A program made the position numbers and the translations under genes. From Moringa oleifera (Eukaryota > Streptophyta > Magnoliopsida > Brassicales > Moringaceae), in the NCBI GenBank assembly GCA_021397835.1, contig JAJFZO010000049.1:1927001-1991000 (forward strand): 64,000 nucleotides of DNA, read 5' to 3'. Below, one piece after another: positions 1 to 13,027 of the stretch (positions are counted from its first letter, which is position 1; each line of letters begins with the position of its first letter). The notes under the pieces are model-generated. The model saw only the letters and a program-made list of their open reading frames with translations. It searched no databases and was not told the DNA's origin.

Positions 1-3000
1 TCATTCGAAAGAGACCTCTTGTATCCCTCTTAAGCCAAGCAGATGCAAAGTACATAACATATTCAAATAAATCAAGAACAATAACTGCATTTTTTATAGC
101 ATCTTCATCAAAGGAGCTAAAGAAACCCCTCATAGCAGATGTTGAACTCCATAGAAGCAGTATAAGACCCTGAAAGTAATACTCCATATGCTCTAACCCA
201 TTTGATTTAAGTTTGGAAGACATATTATCTTCAATATAACATACTTTCAACTGCATGCAAGTTATACTGCAGGCAGCAATAAAACGTGAAAATAACAAAC
301 AGATATCTTCAGTAGACTTCAAAAGTCGCTTATGAAGAACAGAATGCAAAAGAGATTTGTCAACTGTATTTTGCTCGTCTGCTGAATGATGTGAAGGAGT
401 ATATCCTCGTAGTATGTCACATCCAACGCAAAACAATCCATACCTGCATAATGAGCCTGAAATCTGTGAAAAGGAGACAAAGAAAAGCAAATCAGTCTCT
501 TTAAATTTTTGTGCAGTTAATGCTGTCCAATGAGTTATTAGACATGTAAATATCATAAAACAAACTACACAAGCTGCTCCTTTTGAAATAAACTACATAC
601 CCTGCTAATCAGGCATGAAGAAGCCAATGAAAACTTCTGCTCAAACTGTGCAAGTGCTATATATACTTTTTGTTTAAAGTTGTCGAGTAACTTCTCATAG
701 TGATGAATCTCAAAAGCCTTGGAGTATGCAGTAGCTCCATCATTTTCTACAATTGTATCAGGCCAATTAAGATGCTCCCTTATCAATTTTGAGAAGTACT
801 GGAGAGCTAAATCGAATCTAACATGAATGTCAAGAATGGAAGCCACATTGCCCAACAGCCAGTTAGAAGAATCATTCCCAGAAGGGTTTAAAATATCATA
901 CAGAATGCCAGAATGCCCATTATTAGATGCATCCCGTGGCTCTGCAACCCCAACACTGCTAATAGAAGATGAAAGACCCTCCAAGGCCTCGAGCTTAAGA
1001 TGGAAAAAAGATGAGCAGAAAGTTAGCAATGGCTTTATACCAGAAACATAATGTAAACTGCGCATGCAACCTCTTGGAGGTATGCAAAAAAGAATCCAAT
1101 CCAAGAAATTAATAAAAGAAAATTCAAATGCTCAACAATATGCTACAAGCAGTTTTTCCATAAGAAATTAAATAAAGTAAAAGAAGAAAACTAAAAAGAA
1201 TCCTAGAACTTTTCCTATGTCATGCAAGGCCTTCGGAGATTTCAAGCAGTCTCCATATTTCCAGGCCCCAGGAAAAAATAAGGAGATTAACCAAAAATCT
1301 TCAACAACCATATAGCCATTGACCAATTGAGTACAACACATGATAAATACTACAGGTGCGCAGAATGACAACCTTTTGACAAGAGACAAAACCTAAAATG
1401 GATGAGCAAGCAGACACAATTTTCCGGCAATTCTCTATCTTTTGGCGACGGATGCAGATACAAGCTCATGCAATGAAAATTAACATTGTGAACAAAGTTT
1501 GGGTTCAATAACAGGATATTTCAATAAAATGACAGGCACAAGCGCAAGAATTGGATCATCCAGCATATACTAGGCTATCTTTAGCATGAAATAACTTACA
1601 GGCAATCCGCATCTGTTTAAGGCAATAGCTGTCATTAAAATTGCCCACCTACCCAGACTGGCAGCATTTTGCTCCCCTATAGCATTCTTCATATTATTTT
1701 TGTTTGCTAGTGTGAGACAAAACAGACCAATACTTGGGTCCATAAAAGCAACATGTTTGGAAGAAAGAGTTGACCTCTTAGGCATAAAACTCTGGTGGAA
1801 ACCAACCATAGCAAAAAATGACTGAGAATAATTCCCCAGTTCCCACTGCAAACCACAACAGCCCATTATATAAGTTAACGTATGAAAAACTGGGAAATCT
1901 TTTCTAAAAAAATTCAGATGTTTAATAAGTCATATTCTAGTCACCTCAAGAAGGCTCACAAGCCAATAATCGCCTCTCTCAATTGCGGATGGAAGTATAA
2001 ACTTTGTAATCAAATGACGCTCTAATGGTCCACCACGCCCCTCAACAAGCTGACAAATTACAAGGGCGAGCTGCTCATCCCCAATATTCTTTGCACAAAC
2101 AGTTACTGCAGAAGAAGCATCACCTCCAAGAAGAAAGAAAGCTATAGCCATCTCCAGCTGATGTCTCCCCATTAAGACATAAGCATTCTTCAAAGCAGCT
2201 GCCTTATTTTTCTCCTCCTGTAACATAGAATAAATACATTACAGAATCTACCACTCAGCAACAAGCTCACGATGTCAACATGGTTGTACATACAGAGAGG
2301 AGGGAACTTGGAATTATTGTTAGAAAATAAATATAAATCTTTCTCTGTCCTCCTCTGTTTCTCTCCTATTTGAAAAAGGAGGCGTCAATGAAATTTATTG
2401 TAGTAGACTTTTTCTAATTGATTGCAGCAAATGAAACCAGATTCAATGGCATATTGCTTTGAGAAATACCTGAAAATTGCGTGAAAGAAATCCCACCAAT
2501 GGCTTGTCCTTCTCATTCTTACTGATTTTAAAAAGACCGGCCAAAACTTGAATTCTATTCAAAGCTATATAGAGAAGTGCACAATCCTTAGGATCTTTGT
2601 TCTTCAAGTATTGCAGTCTTGCCAGCTTCTCCATCTATAGTAAAAAAACAGGTTCAGAATTTCTTCCGAGGTGACAGCATAGAATGTATTCTTTCTTCTC
2701 TGTTTTCTTGATTTATTATTATTATTATTTTTTTTTGGGGGGGGGGTTGGGTCGGGAAAGGGACGAGGGGAGACATGAAAGAGAGCTGTTTGCCGTAACA
2801 AGAATATCCCAAATAACATGCACATAATATGGTCTAAACAATAAAAAAGAAGAACCTTTGCCTCCTAAACACATACTGGACTGAAAAATTAAAAGTTCAC
2901 CAGACATGTAAAATCTTTAAATCTTGTGAAAATGGATCTAACAAATACTTAAAAGATGCATCTGGATAATATGAACAAGTCACATGGCTCAAAATTCTGT

Positions 3001-6000
3001 CACCATCATAATGGACAATATGCTTCATGCAATCATGCAAGACAGAAACCAACATAGACATCTAGCATATTGGAAGACAGAAAACCTAAAATATTCAATC
3101 TATGATCTACTTTCCAGAAATTCTCAGTGCTAAGGGCCCAACAGCATAACTGTATTGTAACAGATCAAGTAGAAGTCAAATGAAAAGTCAACTTTCTTGA
3201 ACTTCTTTTACCCGGAAACCCATCGTTATCAGAATTGACGACAGTGAAGACTAGCATCAGCCTCGTCTATAGCATAGTTCTGATTCTTTTTGCAGTTGAC
3301 ATGCTACCAAATAGAAAAAGCATTGCTGGCAATAAAATTTAGATTGACCTCACATGCCTCGTGTACTGTACACAACAACAACAAGCATAGAAGCTAAAAA
3401 TCTCAATGTATTTTAGGCTGGAACTTGTTTGCTTTCTTAACAAAAGGGAGGAGGTGGAAGCAAGTCTCTCCCCAAGTGTTTACATCCAACAAAAGAAAAA
3501 GGGTAATTGGCAGAAATAACGATTTGCAACTGCTAGATTTGTAATAGGGACTAGATGCACACTATATGCCATGCTGCATAAGCAAACGTTGAAGTGCATG
3601 ATAACATATTTTCATCTGATGATGCTAAATCTGGCTCCACAAGCAAACAGGTGTATGATGTGGCAGGAAGGGACCAAACATCAAGATGCTCACTTTCAAG
3701 TTCTCCATACTTATAAACTATTAACAGAAGATTCACGTTCCACATAATTACTTTCGACTAGCACTAACTGATACCAGAATTATGAATAATAGCGAACAAA
3801 TAATCATTTAGGAGGGTGGAAAAGGGTGAATTCTCTATAAAATATCAAGACCAAAACAAGCTGATTTTTTACATGTCAAGCTAAATTAACGAGTGTCACA
3901 ATATTACCCTTGAACGCAATTGTGTTGCATTAGTAAACCAAAATCCAACACCCAAAGTCCGCATTTCTTGCCATGATGGTTCATTAGACAGAAAAGAACC
4001 AAATAATGTTTCCTGACAGTCAGAATGGAAGGCACATCCTATACTATGAGAATCAACAACCAACTCTTCCACAGAAGCCGATCTGCCAAACCTTCGGAAA
4101 AAATATAGTTGCTGAAACCTTAATGCAACCCAGAACCTTCAAAGAATCAAATTAACAAAGAATCAATGACAGAAACAAGAAATCTATATCTTTAAAGAAG
4201 AGGGAGCAGAGGAGAAAAGCATGACTATCAGTTTGGAAAATCTAACTACAAGAAACATGACCGGCAATATACAGAGAACTTATAGATTCATAATACATAT
4301 AAAGAATGTAATTCAAACAAAATTGGAATTTTTTATCACAAGACACACAGTTAACAAAATCAGTTTGCATACATTTCTTACTGGCACTGGTGAATGAACT
4401 CCAATTCATGTGACTCCATTGCCTTTTTTTTTTTTCCCTCCCAAAATGACTTTGACTTGATTTATGCCTTTGGCTTCACAGAGGCGAATGGATCAGTTTC
4501 TCTCCAGTGGGCATTTGATGAGCCCAAATCTAGAGTTACACGAATCTAAAAACGAAAGCTATCATTGGCTTAAAGTTACTTTAACGAGTAATTATACTAA
4601 GAAACATTCTCCTCCTTAAGGGGACAGTACCAGGAAGGAATTGCCATGACTGAAAGAATCAGAATAAGATCAAATACTCTTCTCAGAGTTTGAGCTTGCA
4701 GAATTAACTTTTTCTATTATTATTTTGTAACTATCCATATGCTTTTGGAAGTTATCATTTTCATGCATCGTCCATACTTGATCCACATTTATCAGAAGTT
4801 TTTCTAGATAAACTATCCCACTCATCATTCTTCTAATGAGAGAGAAAACAAAAACGAAAGAGAGAGGGGAGGGGCATTAACTAGAACTTCTCCAATGTGG
4901 AACAATGGAAGTACCTTCGACCAGGTTCATCAAGATTTCTGTAGGCAGAAGCAGAGTGTGGATCACTAACTTCATTAATAAGATCTATAATTGCTAGAAT
5001 TTGTATCTTGTCCATGCTGGTTAAAGCTGCTAACTCATACAACTTGTCAAGGGGCTCAAAAAAGCCACTGAGTTCAGATTTTGCTGAAGCTGAGCTGGGC
5101 GTATTACTTGAAGCACAAGACTCCCAACTCAAAGCAGATTGGTTGAAGCTTCCCTGAAACTGCGAAGATGGTGTCAATAAATCACTGGCCCCATTCCATT
5201 GAAGTCCCTCTACATTTGCTTTATTCGATAGATGCCCTTCAAAATAATTTGACAAAATGATCTGCGGAATACTATGACTAGACTTGGCATTGGGATATCT
5301 CTTCTTAAGAGCATCACTTGAAGTAAGATGTTCAACAAGATGCCTCAAGGACACATATGCACGTTTCCAATTTCCTAGACACATTAGAAATATAATTTTT
5401 AGGCAGCAAATCAGCACTTCAATAAGACAATGAAAACTGGCAGCACCAGGAAAGGGGGAAGGGTAAGAAAAACTATACTAATAGTTTTTAATCGTCAAAT
5501 GCAAACAGGAGAATCTGAAGGCAGAGAATCGACACTACATCCTCATCCTAAGACAACCAAACCGGGTAAAGTCCCATTGGGAAATCTTAAGGATTATTTC
5601 ACTTGAAAGAGACAAACTCTTATGTATAAGTTAACCAAACAGACTCATGCCAACTGAACTTTTTTCAGTATCCTACTTTCTCACTAAGAGAAAGGTTGTT
5701 TTCAAGTTAAGGACAGCACTGTATATGGTTATTCATCCTCTGCTTTCATAACACTGAATCTTTTAATCAAGCCAATTCATCTTTAAGTCTTAGTATGTAA
5801 TTAGTATGTCTATTATCTGTGCATGTGTGCTTGTATGTGTCACTGATAGACAGATGACATGTGCAATAAAATATTGGAAGCAAGAATATAGGAAAAGGAG
5901 AGGAAAGGAAGAATAGCATCTCATACAGAGATCAACTACATTAAGGATGTTTACAAGACATTAAAACTAACAAACTGAGGACCACAAACTATATTTTTTG

Positions 6001-9000
6001 TTCATGCCACATAAGAAATAAAATTTTCTGAATGAAACCAAAGATTACATAATATTAGCAGAAACTTTATATGTTCTCACAATTGAAGAAAATACAAGCA
6101 AGTGATTACAATAAAGAATAAAAGCCACCTGAGACTTTGTACCACAGAGAAGCCATTAGATTTGAAGGTAAACTTAAATAGAATGAAAGAAGATAAAAGA
6201 TAGATACGATACACTTATTTCTTCTATAAAAGCACATTGCTTAAACTTGCACTAAAATGTTACGCTACTATAGACAAGTATTTTATGTTGTGCAACGCTA
6301 CTACAAGCAACTTACTGGCCACAAGTACCTGAATATATATTCATAAGGAGGGCCTCGGGATGATAAATAGGCAAAGATCCTCTCAACTTTTCTGCTACGT
6401 CCAACATGCCCCAGGAATCAAGCATGGTAGTAGAACCACGTTTCAGTTGAGTGCTTGCTACAAACAAACTACCAGATTGCTTCCCATTTTCAAAATAAGT
6501 CTTCATGGCAGGCATAGACATGTCTCTTCTGTTATCTTCATTAACTGTGGATTCTTTGAGATCAACAATACCAGAATCAGTGAAAATTGCAGAAGACATG
6601 TCCTCATCTGCCTCACCCTCATTAACAAAAGAATTATTCTTGATGTAATCTGTGTAGCATTCAGTGTGATGTTTCTTGGCAACAAGAAACAACCACTGAC
6701 TATATAAACTAAAGTAACTATCATGAATAACCACAGCAGTACCCCTGGGCCCCCACAAGCAGTCATGAATAGTAGAGAAAGTACAAGCAGATGCAATGCA
6801 CAACCAAATCTCCATTTTCAAGGATTTATTAGAGTTTATCAAAGTCTGACCACCACAACGCCTCTGAGCATATACCCGCAACTCATTCTTCATGCAAACT
6901 CCTAACAATAACTGATCACATCCCAAAGCTAACCACTTAAAAGCAACAACAACTCCATCAAGGGATAATGTATCTTCTAATAAGAAAGCCCCTGTGCCCG
7001 TAAGATCTACAGTGTCCCATATACAAAGGCTGCTAACCGCACTTGCATGACTCTCCTTGCAGATGGTTGCAATCTTCTGACCAGAATCATTCAAACATAT
7101 AGCACTAACCGGACGTTGATGTGCAGAAAACATACCCACAAGCTCCCATAGAATAAGAGATGTTGATGATTCATGAGAACGACTTCTCCACAGTTTCAAA
7201 GTACCGTCAGCTTGGCCGGTCGCCATAGTGTATGATAGATTGCTATAAGCATCATTTTCAAAAGCAGAACAACTTGGACAGACCACAGCGAAACTTGTAA
7301 CCTGATCATGCTTGTGAGGCTCAGGAAACTCAGAAGAGGATGGAAAAACGGAAACATAATACTTCTTACCAGCCAAAGTGCCTTCCAATGTGCTCCTGCT
7401 GCATTCAAGACTATTATTATTATCAAAGAAGTTGCAACCAGAGCAGCTTGTAATTGAATCACAAGAATGCAAGGTAATTTCCCATGATAGAGCCTGAAAC
7501 CCATTCATCCATACTCCTAAAAGCATAAATTTATTGTGCTTGAATGTTTTGATACAAGAAGAGGGCAAAGGTATTGAAAAGATATTAGTGGGACCACCCT
7601 TAGAAGTAGTATGACCTGTAAAAGGCATGGTGCACAAGTAATGACATACTATATCATCTTTATCATTTTGATAGAACTTCATAATAAAGCAATCAACTCC
7701 TCCAACATGTCCGAGAAGAAGAACCCGCTCTTCTGCCAACACTGAAGGTGCCCAACTCATGCTCGTATATTTCGAAAAGGGATCTTGTACAAGTCGTCCA
7801 CAGAGTCTCCATGAGGGATTCAATGTCGGAAGGTCCAATATGCAGTTGGAAGGGGTAGAAAGTGACCACAGCAGAAGCAGACCATTAGAATCCAAAGAAG
7901 CAGCAAGTTCAACTTCACAGATATAAGGATGCAAAGCAACATGTAGGATTTTTCCAGTATGACCATCCATATCCAGCTTTCCACTAGCCAAACACAGTGA
8001 TGAGCTTTCTGTGTGGGATTCATGTACAGATGCATCCTCCATATTACTTGATATTTTTGTGTATAATAAAGACCAAATAAAGGAATTACATGGTAATAGA
8101 TGAATCAAAGAGCATATTGTTGGTGACCCAGACAAGCTGTTTCTCAAAATAAAAGTTTTATTAAGATGTAGCAGGTCCCTTGAATTGGTAAGACCAGTTG
8201 AATGGAGATGACCCACACCAAACCCTAATAGTTCTTGTCTCTTCCATAATGTAACCCGAGGAAACCGCATGGGGGAGGTATCATCAAGACAGTGGATGGC
8301 CCAGAAAGTAACCAGCAGTCCAGGACCAAATGCAACTAACCATTCACACCTGCCAGCCCTGTCATGTTTGTATCCATCTATGGAGAAAAATTTATTAGCA
8401 TCTCCACCAGTTTTCAATATGCCCCCAATCTGCGTTGCCCATGTCAAAAATACATCTGTCCCTAGAGTCCCATTCAAGGCCTGATTTATCTCAATCACGG
8501 CAGCAACACAAAAAGATCGTTTGATGGTTCTGTGATCACTTTCCTTTCCAACTTTTCTACCCTTTCCATTATCTATCTCACTCCACAGCCTAACAGCACC
8601 ATCAAAGCAGCATGTCAGCAGTATGTGCCTCGTTGAATATTTTAAATCCCTCACAGATTGTCGATCTATCTGTGGCCTCCACTGAATCATTGAGATTGGT
8701 TGAGGATGATGTAGCTCAGCTTTGGCATATGCAGATGTTCGGTCACTGTAGCATACTGAAACGCATTTGCTCATCTCATTAGAGCCTTCAGCATGCAGTT
8801 CATTCCAAAAAGTTGCAGTTGCTGCAGGTCCCTCAATAGACCAGGTTGAAGAAACCAGATTTTGTGGCTGCTCTCCTTTAAACTTCCACGCTATTTCCCA
8901 GGACCTGCTCCTCCTTGTCCACAAGGTGACCTCAATTCCACCAGCAATTATACCATCACCAGAGCCTGTCCATTCAATTGCTTCCACCTTTGTTGAGTGC

Positions 9001-9746
9001 ACTAGTACTGCATTCTGGCTCCAACAAAAAGAACCTGAATATGAGTAAAAGAAATTCAAATTTAAGATATTCAAACAGAGAGGGGGAAAAAAAAAAGAAA
9101 GAGAACTACCAGTCCTGCAGCCAACTATTAACATGAGCATGGTGCTAACATGGGCTATTTTCTGATAAAAAGGGAAAGAAAAAACACATGCTCCATCATA
9201 TGTCACAAAGTAGAGAATATTATGTTCAAGGTAACCTCCTTCTCTCATTATGCAAGTTCTCTTGCCTCTAAGCCCCCCAACATTTGGGTTCTTTCTCTTT
9301 TCCTCAACTTTCTCAGTAAACAAACAGCAAACAAAGGGAAAAACAAAATTGCCGAAGTGGCGGGTACCTTTCGAATTCGCCGAATCGTGAGAGAACAAGC
9401 AGATACAATTCCCCGACGCCGCGGCGAGCTCGCCTATCGAGGGCACGACTTTAGACCAGGAAACGGCGTTAGCAGCGTCTGAGAGCTCAAAAACTTGCCG
9501 GAAGATGGGACCGATTAGCGTTTCATCCTGGGAGAGAGGGGAAGGAAAGTGGGAGATCACTAGGAGAGAGGAAGCTCCGTATGTGACCCATGAGTAACCA
9601 GCAAAGTCTGGTAGCCAGTCGATGCATGATGCGGCTCGAGTCGGGGCGGGTGGGATGATCTCGGATCTGAAGAGACGTAGAGGGAGGTGATCGGTAGGAT
9701 CGACGGCAGTGATGCCATTTCGAGAATCAGAGCTCGTCTCTGGCAT
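1..9746 (-). CDS. Rav1/DmX-like WD40 protein (RAVE complex type), 3' end outside the window
   Basis: Exons read on the minus strand: 9746-9368, 9034-6329, 5374-4915, 4091-3908, 2634-2470, 2217-1945, 1845-1600, 993-601 and 463 to beyond base 1. All junctions are GT-AG and keep phase, giving about 1756 residues with no stop before the left edge. The start is the first ATG of an open exon, MPETSSDSRNG. The N-terminal half is a degenerate beta-propeller region, with blocks such as HILLTCCFDGAVRLW and TMATGQADGTLKLW. The later exons carry the strongly conserved Rav1p_C-type region: KNKDPKDCALLYIALNR, then VLAGLFKIS, then LMGRHQLEMAIAFFLLGGD, then CGLP joined to LEALEGLSSS. In yeast and animals, Rav1/DmX proteins assemble the V1 and V0 sectors of the vacuolar H+-ATPase; the plant role is inferred. 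The family match is strong. It resembles what I recall of At2g46560. The exon at 993 was placed because its acceptor follows a pyrimidine tract and restores both phase and the conserved CGLP-LEALE join. Confidence 0.88.
9035..9367 (-). other. Intron 1 of the DmX-like gene, 333 bp and free of in-frame stops
   Basis: The donor follows AAAG (exon end 9368) and the acceptor is CAG before GTTC (exon start 9034). Splicing joins the codon G|GT and gives ...NSKGSFCWSQNAV, which reads as normal protein. The intron length is a multiple of three and has no stop in the coding frame, so the unspliced sequence reads through as about 111 extra residues rich in K, F and C. These residues look like translated intron, not protein. 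Confidence 0.75.
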
Positions 9747-9784
9747 TTTAACGGAGCACTGGAAGCATCACAGAAGAAGAGCAA

Positions 9785-11065
9785 TTACATATAACCTGCG
9801 CTTTTTCCGGTCCAGTTAATGGAAGTAGCACTCCGGTTGTAAACGAGCAACGAAGAAGACAGCGCACTTAAAAAGGCTCAACAGTCTTAACCGTCAAAAA
9901 AATACTTTAAGTCAGTAATTTTTTCTTTTAACATACTATATTAATAAACTCTTTTATTTGTAATTTTTAAGGAACTAATTACTAATTAACAATAATTTTT
10001 TTTCATAACTTCTTCAATATTCATTGTCAACCACTGAAACTCTTATATTTAACTCTTTAAAACATATTTAATAATTGATTGTACTTATTTAACTCTTTAC
10101 AAGTTATTAACTATTTGTTTAGCCTTTTAAAAAAAAACAATGGGATCTTTTGAATAAACATTAAAATAGAATAATTGAGTTAAATGAGTGAATAAATTTT
10201 GTTTTTATTATTTATTTTTTATTTTATAAACATGATAAATTATGTAATTGAATTTTTATTTATTTGTAAAAAAATCAGCAAAGAGGATTCTCATTGTTCT
10301 CGTTTCGGAAATAAATCTGGTTATCATACATGTACTCATAATTTTAATCTATTGGTAATTGTTCTATTTTTGAATAACTGTGTTATTTTTAAAAAATTTT
10401 AATATTATAAATTTTTTTATGATGTTAATTTAAATATTTTTTTTACATTTTTAAGTTAAAATTTGTTGTATAAAATTTTCAATTTGAATATTTTTAATTT
10501 TTAAATTTTTTGATAAAATTTAATTTATATCATAAATCAAAATTTAATTTATTATTTTTTAAACATAAAAATTTCATTAATAACATAAAATAAATATCCA
10601 AATTTTACGTGATCTTTATCCTAATTTTAAGCTATTGTTAATTATGAATTTTTGGTGTTGATTAATGTTTTTTTAATTTTTTTAGTTCATTTGAACTTAA
10701 ATTTGTGGAGCTAAAATTGGGCCTGAATCCACTGAAGCCAGCACTATTATCCGATTCACGTCACCAGTGTTAGATTTACACCCATTATGCAATGAAACAG
10801 TTAATGGCAGCCGTCAGCACCTAGCCCATTGACGTAATGGGCCCATGTCTGTCACGACTGATAGATCCTGTGGACTGTGCAGCAGAACAATCCTATCCAA
10901 CCAAGTTCTTGTATCTAGGATTGGATGCACGTATAAAAATTCTGGATATAGATGAACTCATTCTTTTCATTTATCTATATACTATCAGATGCACATGTAT
11001 ACAGTTCACACTATCCTGTCTACAGATCTCTTTATTGGTTTCTCCGTTTTGGTCTAATCTTTTTC
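9785..11065. other. Intergenic, AT-rich; start-side flank of the DmX-like gene and 3' flank of the LBD gene
   Basis: The first 100 bases are the promoter and leader side of the DmX-like gene. From about 9900 to 10700 the sequence is almost all A and T, with long T runs. The two halves around 10400-10600 are loosely complementary, but base composition alone could cause that. About 10700-11060 has normal composition and probably includes the 3' UTR of the LBD gene. I see no gene. Confidence 0.6.
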
Positions 11066-11776
11066 CTATAAACCTAACGAATGAAACAGTGCAATATCCG
11101 GGGCATTATTCTTCACAAGATCCCGATCACATTCAATGGGGAATCGAACAGGATCACAAGCCATAAAATCATCATCTAACAAGAAAGAGCCTATATCATA
11201 GAACGAGGGGTCCTCGAGGGGAGGGAGGGGACCAAGCTGATGGGCGTCCATGAGAATGCTCAGCAGCTGATCTCGTTGTCCCTGCAGAGCTGAAACTTGA
11301 GCTCGTATTGATTCCAGCTGCACTTTGAGTCCCTGAACCATGTTTTGCAGATGGAAGATTGCTCCGGTGCTGCCATAAACAGGGTCTCTAAGCCTTGCTG
11401 TAGCTTCGTACACAATCGCTTTCACTGCATCTTCCCTCTTAGCCTCTTCCACCATCTGTTTGTCAACATAAAACCAGAATCAGTATAGTTCAGATCAACA
11501 GAGTATCTGAATCTATCCGTGTTTTTACAAACAGACGATAACAATATTTAAGGAAGTTAGGTGTGATCAATCCAACTGGTAGCGATACCCCACCTGAATC
11601 ATTTTGATGACGTTGCTTGCTCCGAACACCCTGTGAACTCCGGCGAACTTCTCGATTTCTTCACAGGGGAAATACGGTGCAAGCATGCAGTTACTGTCAC
11701 ATCTCCGACGCAGCATCCTACAGGCAGCACAGGGCTGATGGGTCCTGGAACTCCTTCCAGGAAGCTGGATACTCAT
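11066..11776 (-). CDS. LOB-domain (LBD/AS2-like) transcription factor, class I
   Basis: There are two exons, 11776-11594 and 11455-11066, joined in phase 0 across a 138 bp intron; the protein is 190 residues. The LOB domain begins near residue 13 with the zinc-finger-like CX2CX6CX3C motif (CAAC, RMLRRRC, DSNC). The GAS block follows (FAGVHRVFGASNVIKMIQ, interrupted by the intron right after it), then DPVYGSTGAIFHLQ. The coiled coil fits LX6LX3LX6L except that the last position is valine. Class I LBD proteins are plant-specific nuclear DNA-binding factors that act in lateral organ boundaries and in root or vascular development. The subfamily is not resolved. The C-terminal tail is acidic (SFLLDDDF), which suggests an activation region. 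It is transcribed away from the DmX-like start, with a TATA-like stretch just upstream. Confidence 0.92.
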
Positions 11777-11825
11777 TTTTGAGAATCTTTACCGGGGTAC
11801 GTGTCCAAGTGAGTCACTAGCCAAG

Positions 11826-11838
11826 AATATATATACAT
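11826..11838 (-). promoter_or_regulatory. TATA-box-like sequence of the LBD gene
   Basis: An alternating TA run lies about 50-60 bases upstream of the LBD ATG, in a stretch of otherwise normal composition. Position and sequence fit a core promoter. The resulting 5' leader would be very short, about 20-30 bases. Confidence 0.45.
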
Positions 11839-13027
11839 AAGAGGAGAAGGCAGAGAAGTCAAGTAGTAAACAGGCACACAGCTTGTTTTGTTAGGAAGCT
11901 GAATTTCAAATGTTGAGTGCAAGGAAGTTGGTGAGGCGGCCACTTAAGGACATGCTGGAGATGATGACTGGTTGAAAAATGAGAAACCCCACTGTTGGGA
12001 CAGTGGACCTAACAACAGCGGTAGAAGTTGGGTTTTTCCCAAACAGGGTGTAGGACGTAATAGCCAGTCGATCTGAATCGAGGGAGAAAATCTCGTTTAG
12101 CTGCCAATTCGGTCATGCTCCCAACTCATCATTTGTTGTCTCATCTCTGTCAATCCCACCATGACTGCAAGCCAGACAAGATTAATACATCACATTGACA
12201 CGAAGAAATGAGGTTTATCACGTAACTTCTTATTTGAAAATAAAAAATTTTAAGGCATACAGTTAATATGTTAAATTTAATGTGTTTTTAAATCTACATC
12301 ATATTACAAATATTTGTGAAAGTTAGAAGAATATGGATCTTATCTGTTGGTAGATTTTCTTGGATATCCTGGATATAAACATTATTTAAATTTATATTAA
12401 AAAATAAAAATCATAATAACCTAAGATTCTTGATTTCTGCCATCTCACTAATTTCAAATGCACGTGCCTATTTGCCTGAATAGGACTAGTGAGTCAGATG
12501 GCAGGAAGGTTCCTTAGGTTGGGAAGGAAGGAATTCTTTCACCATTCCTACTTTTTTTGGCACTATCCATCTCGGTCTAAATGATTGAGCGTTGCTAACT
12601 AACCAGTTGATGATATGCCCATTTGACTTTCAATAGTTCATTTTTTGAAGTGCAGCTTTGCGTCATTCAAGGTAGCCAGCCAAGTAAAACTTGGTACGAG
12701 GAGTGTACTAACTAGAAGGTTTGAGTGGGTCATCGGTCCCTGTTCTGTTCAAAACTCAACAGCAAAAAGGCTATGAAGAAGAAGAAGAAACAGAAAAAGA
12801 TGACAGCTACTATTCCATTTGATGTATCCAAGCTTCTTCATTGATAGGCAGAGTCTGAGTTACAGTACAAATCTTTAAAGTCACATTACAATTAAAATCA
12901 GAAATTGGAGATTGGAATTTCATGAAACAAAGATCGCCTAATTTTACCACCTTGATCTTTGTACAATCTTCTACGTTGTAAGTAATGTAGTCTGTGTGAG
13001 CAGAAAGGGATTTTCACACTCCGAGTT
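11839..13027. other. Intergenic: LBD promoter side and 3' flank of the KLCR-like locus
   Basis: I found no open frame with coding character. There is a short AT-rich part at 12220-12430 and an AAG-rich purine tract at about 12775-12800. Bases 12850-13027 probably hold the 3' UTR of the KLCR-like locus, if it is transcribed. Confidence 0.5.

Noticed and set aside
2718..2750. T-run followed by G-run inside an intron of the DmX-like gene
   Set aside because: Simple homopolymer sequence within an intron; no function is implied.
10390..10620. Possible fold-back (MITE-like) structure
   Set aside because: The arms match only loosely, and in DNA this AT-rich such pairing is expected by chance.
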